Shown here: positions 39,131-39,548 of the stretch, in pieces
Position numbering within the stretch: position 1 is the stretch's first letter
Layout: each line of letters begins with the position of its first letter
Source of the DNA: Thermodesulfobacteriota bacterium
GTDB lineage: Bacteria; Desulfobacterota; Desulfobulbia; Desulfobulbales; JBFMBH01
DNA: 39,548 nt
Reading direction: 5' to 3'
Assembly: GCA_040755095.1 (NCBI GenBank)
Contig: JBFMBH010000022.1
Location: 1 to 39,548 of the forward strand
Program-made: the position numbers and the translations under genes
Notes under the pieces: model-generated
The model's database searches: none
Told to the model about the DNA's origin: nothing
What the model saw: only the letters and a program-made list of their open reading frames with translations

Positions 39131-39548
39131 TCAACGCCACCCCGCCGGCAGATGGACCAGGTCCGCGGGCCGGTCGATGTCCGCCAGCTCCTCCAGGAGC
39201 GCCAGGGTCAGGCCCTGGTCGCAAATCCGCTGCCGGGTGCGGGCCAGAACCGAGGGCTGGCCCCAGGGCATGCCGCGAAAAAGGCCGGTGACCGGCCGCC
39301 CCAGGCCCACGAGATAGTAGCCGCCATCCCGGGCCGGCCCCAGGACCACGTCCCGGCCGGCCAGGGCCTGGCAGGCCGCCAGCAGGTGCCGGGGCGCCAG
39401 GCCCGGGCAGTCGCTGCCAAAGAGCACCACCCGGTGCATCCCCTCGCGCCAAGCCTCGGCAAAGGCCCGCTGCATCCGCCTGCCCAGCCCGCCCCAGCCC
39501 TGGGGCCGGACGGACAGATCCCCGCCCAGCCAGACCCGCCCCTGATTC
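39131..39548 (-). CDS. TIGR04282-type transferase (DUF2064), truncated by window edge
   Basis: At least 139 C-terminal residues of a protein that continues past position 39548. Visible motifs: RRMQRAFAEAW, VVLFGSDCPGLAPRHL, VLGPARDGGYYLVGL and FRGMPWGQPSVL, the pattern of TIGR04282 (transferase 1, rSAM/selenodomain-associated, nucleotidyltransferase-like fold). These genes commonly sit just upstream of TIGR04283 glycosyltransferases, as here, three bases apart. The open frame extends to the edge (NQGRVWLGGDLSVRPQGW), so the true start lies outside the window. Confidence 0.88.
   Translation of the reverse strand, partial: NQGRVWLGGDLSVRPQGWGGLGRRMQRAFAEAWREGMHRVVLFGSDCPGLAPRHLLAACQALAGRDVVLGPARDGGYYLVGLGRPVTGLFRGMPWGQPSVLARTRQRICDQGLTLALLEELADIDRPADLVHLPAGWR

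Noticed and set aside
38424-39548. An arsenosugar biosynthesis locus based on the TIGR04282/TIGR04283 pair.
   Set aside because: No arsM or radical-SAM arsS-type gene is visible in the window, and the pair occurs widely without arsenic genes.

Overview
The window is a GC-rich, gene-dense bacterial chromosome segment. Gene content points to an anaerobic Desulfobacterota (deltaproteobacterial) lineage: a multiheme c-type cytochrome, a PPDK-type dikinase beside two GAPDH genes, a CD1871A-type CXXC mini-protein with a polyferredoxin membrane protein, a sigma-54 response regulator and several PilZ proteins. This assignment is inferred from gene families and base composition, not from a marker tree. 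I saw no rRNA, CRISPR array, insertion sequence or prophage. One tRNA is present.

Left block (126-12911, all +): a seven-motif multiheme cytochrome; an unrecognised protein whose ribosome binding site lies in a 16-bp hairpin; then a central-carbon block of gap, a 1409-residue PPDK-like dikinase without a PEP/pyruvate barrel, a second divergent GAPDH with its own promoter, a rimI-like acetyltransferase, pgk and tpiA; then secG, tRNA-Leu(GAG), a clear terminator and rdgB. A shortened AlbA_2-type gene and a REP-like hairpin (13061-13815) look like decaying accessory DNA.

Replication block (13853-21095, all -): dnaN, gyrB, gyrA and gpsA read leftward from a 406-bp AT-richer gap (21096-21501) carrying several TTGTCC DnaA-box-like sites. 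This gap is a candidate origin or DnaA-controlled promoter region.

Right-going block (21502-31092, all +): a tandem GAF protein with an 11-G tract; mreB with an N-terminal extension; an inositol-phosphatase-like gene with an apparent frameshift; a serine hydrolase; then a tightly overlapping set of ABC exporter with an expanded nucleotide-binding domain, cyclic-nucleotide-binding protein, RsbW-like kinase, STAS antagonist, PilZ protein and GAF-PP2C phosphatase. The last six form the most unusual module here: an exporter linked to partner-switching and second-messenger sensing.

Right end: a sigma-54 response regulator and prepilin peptidase (-); a CheW-like protein, PilZ protein, CXXC mini-protein and polyferredoxin membrane protein (+); an aspartic protease-like protein, Crp/Fnr regulator and MOSC protein (-); a CvpA-family protein (+); and a pair of glycosyltransferase-family genes (-), the last running off the window.
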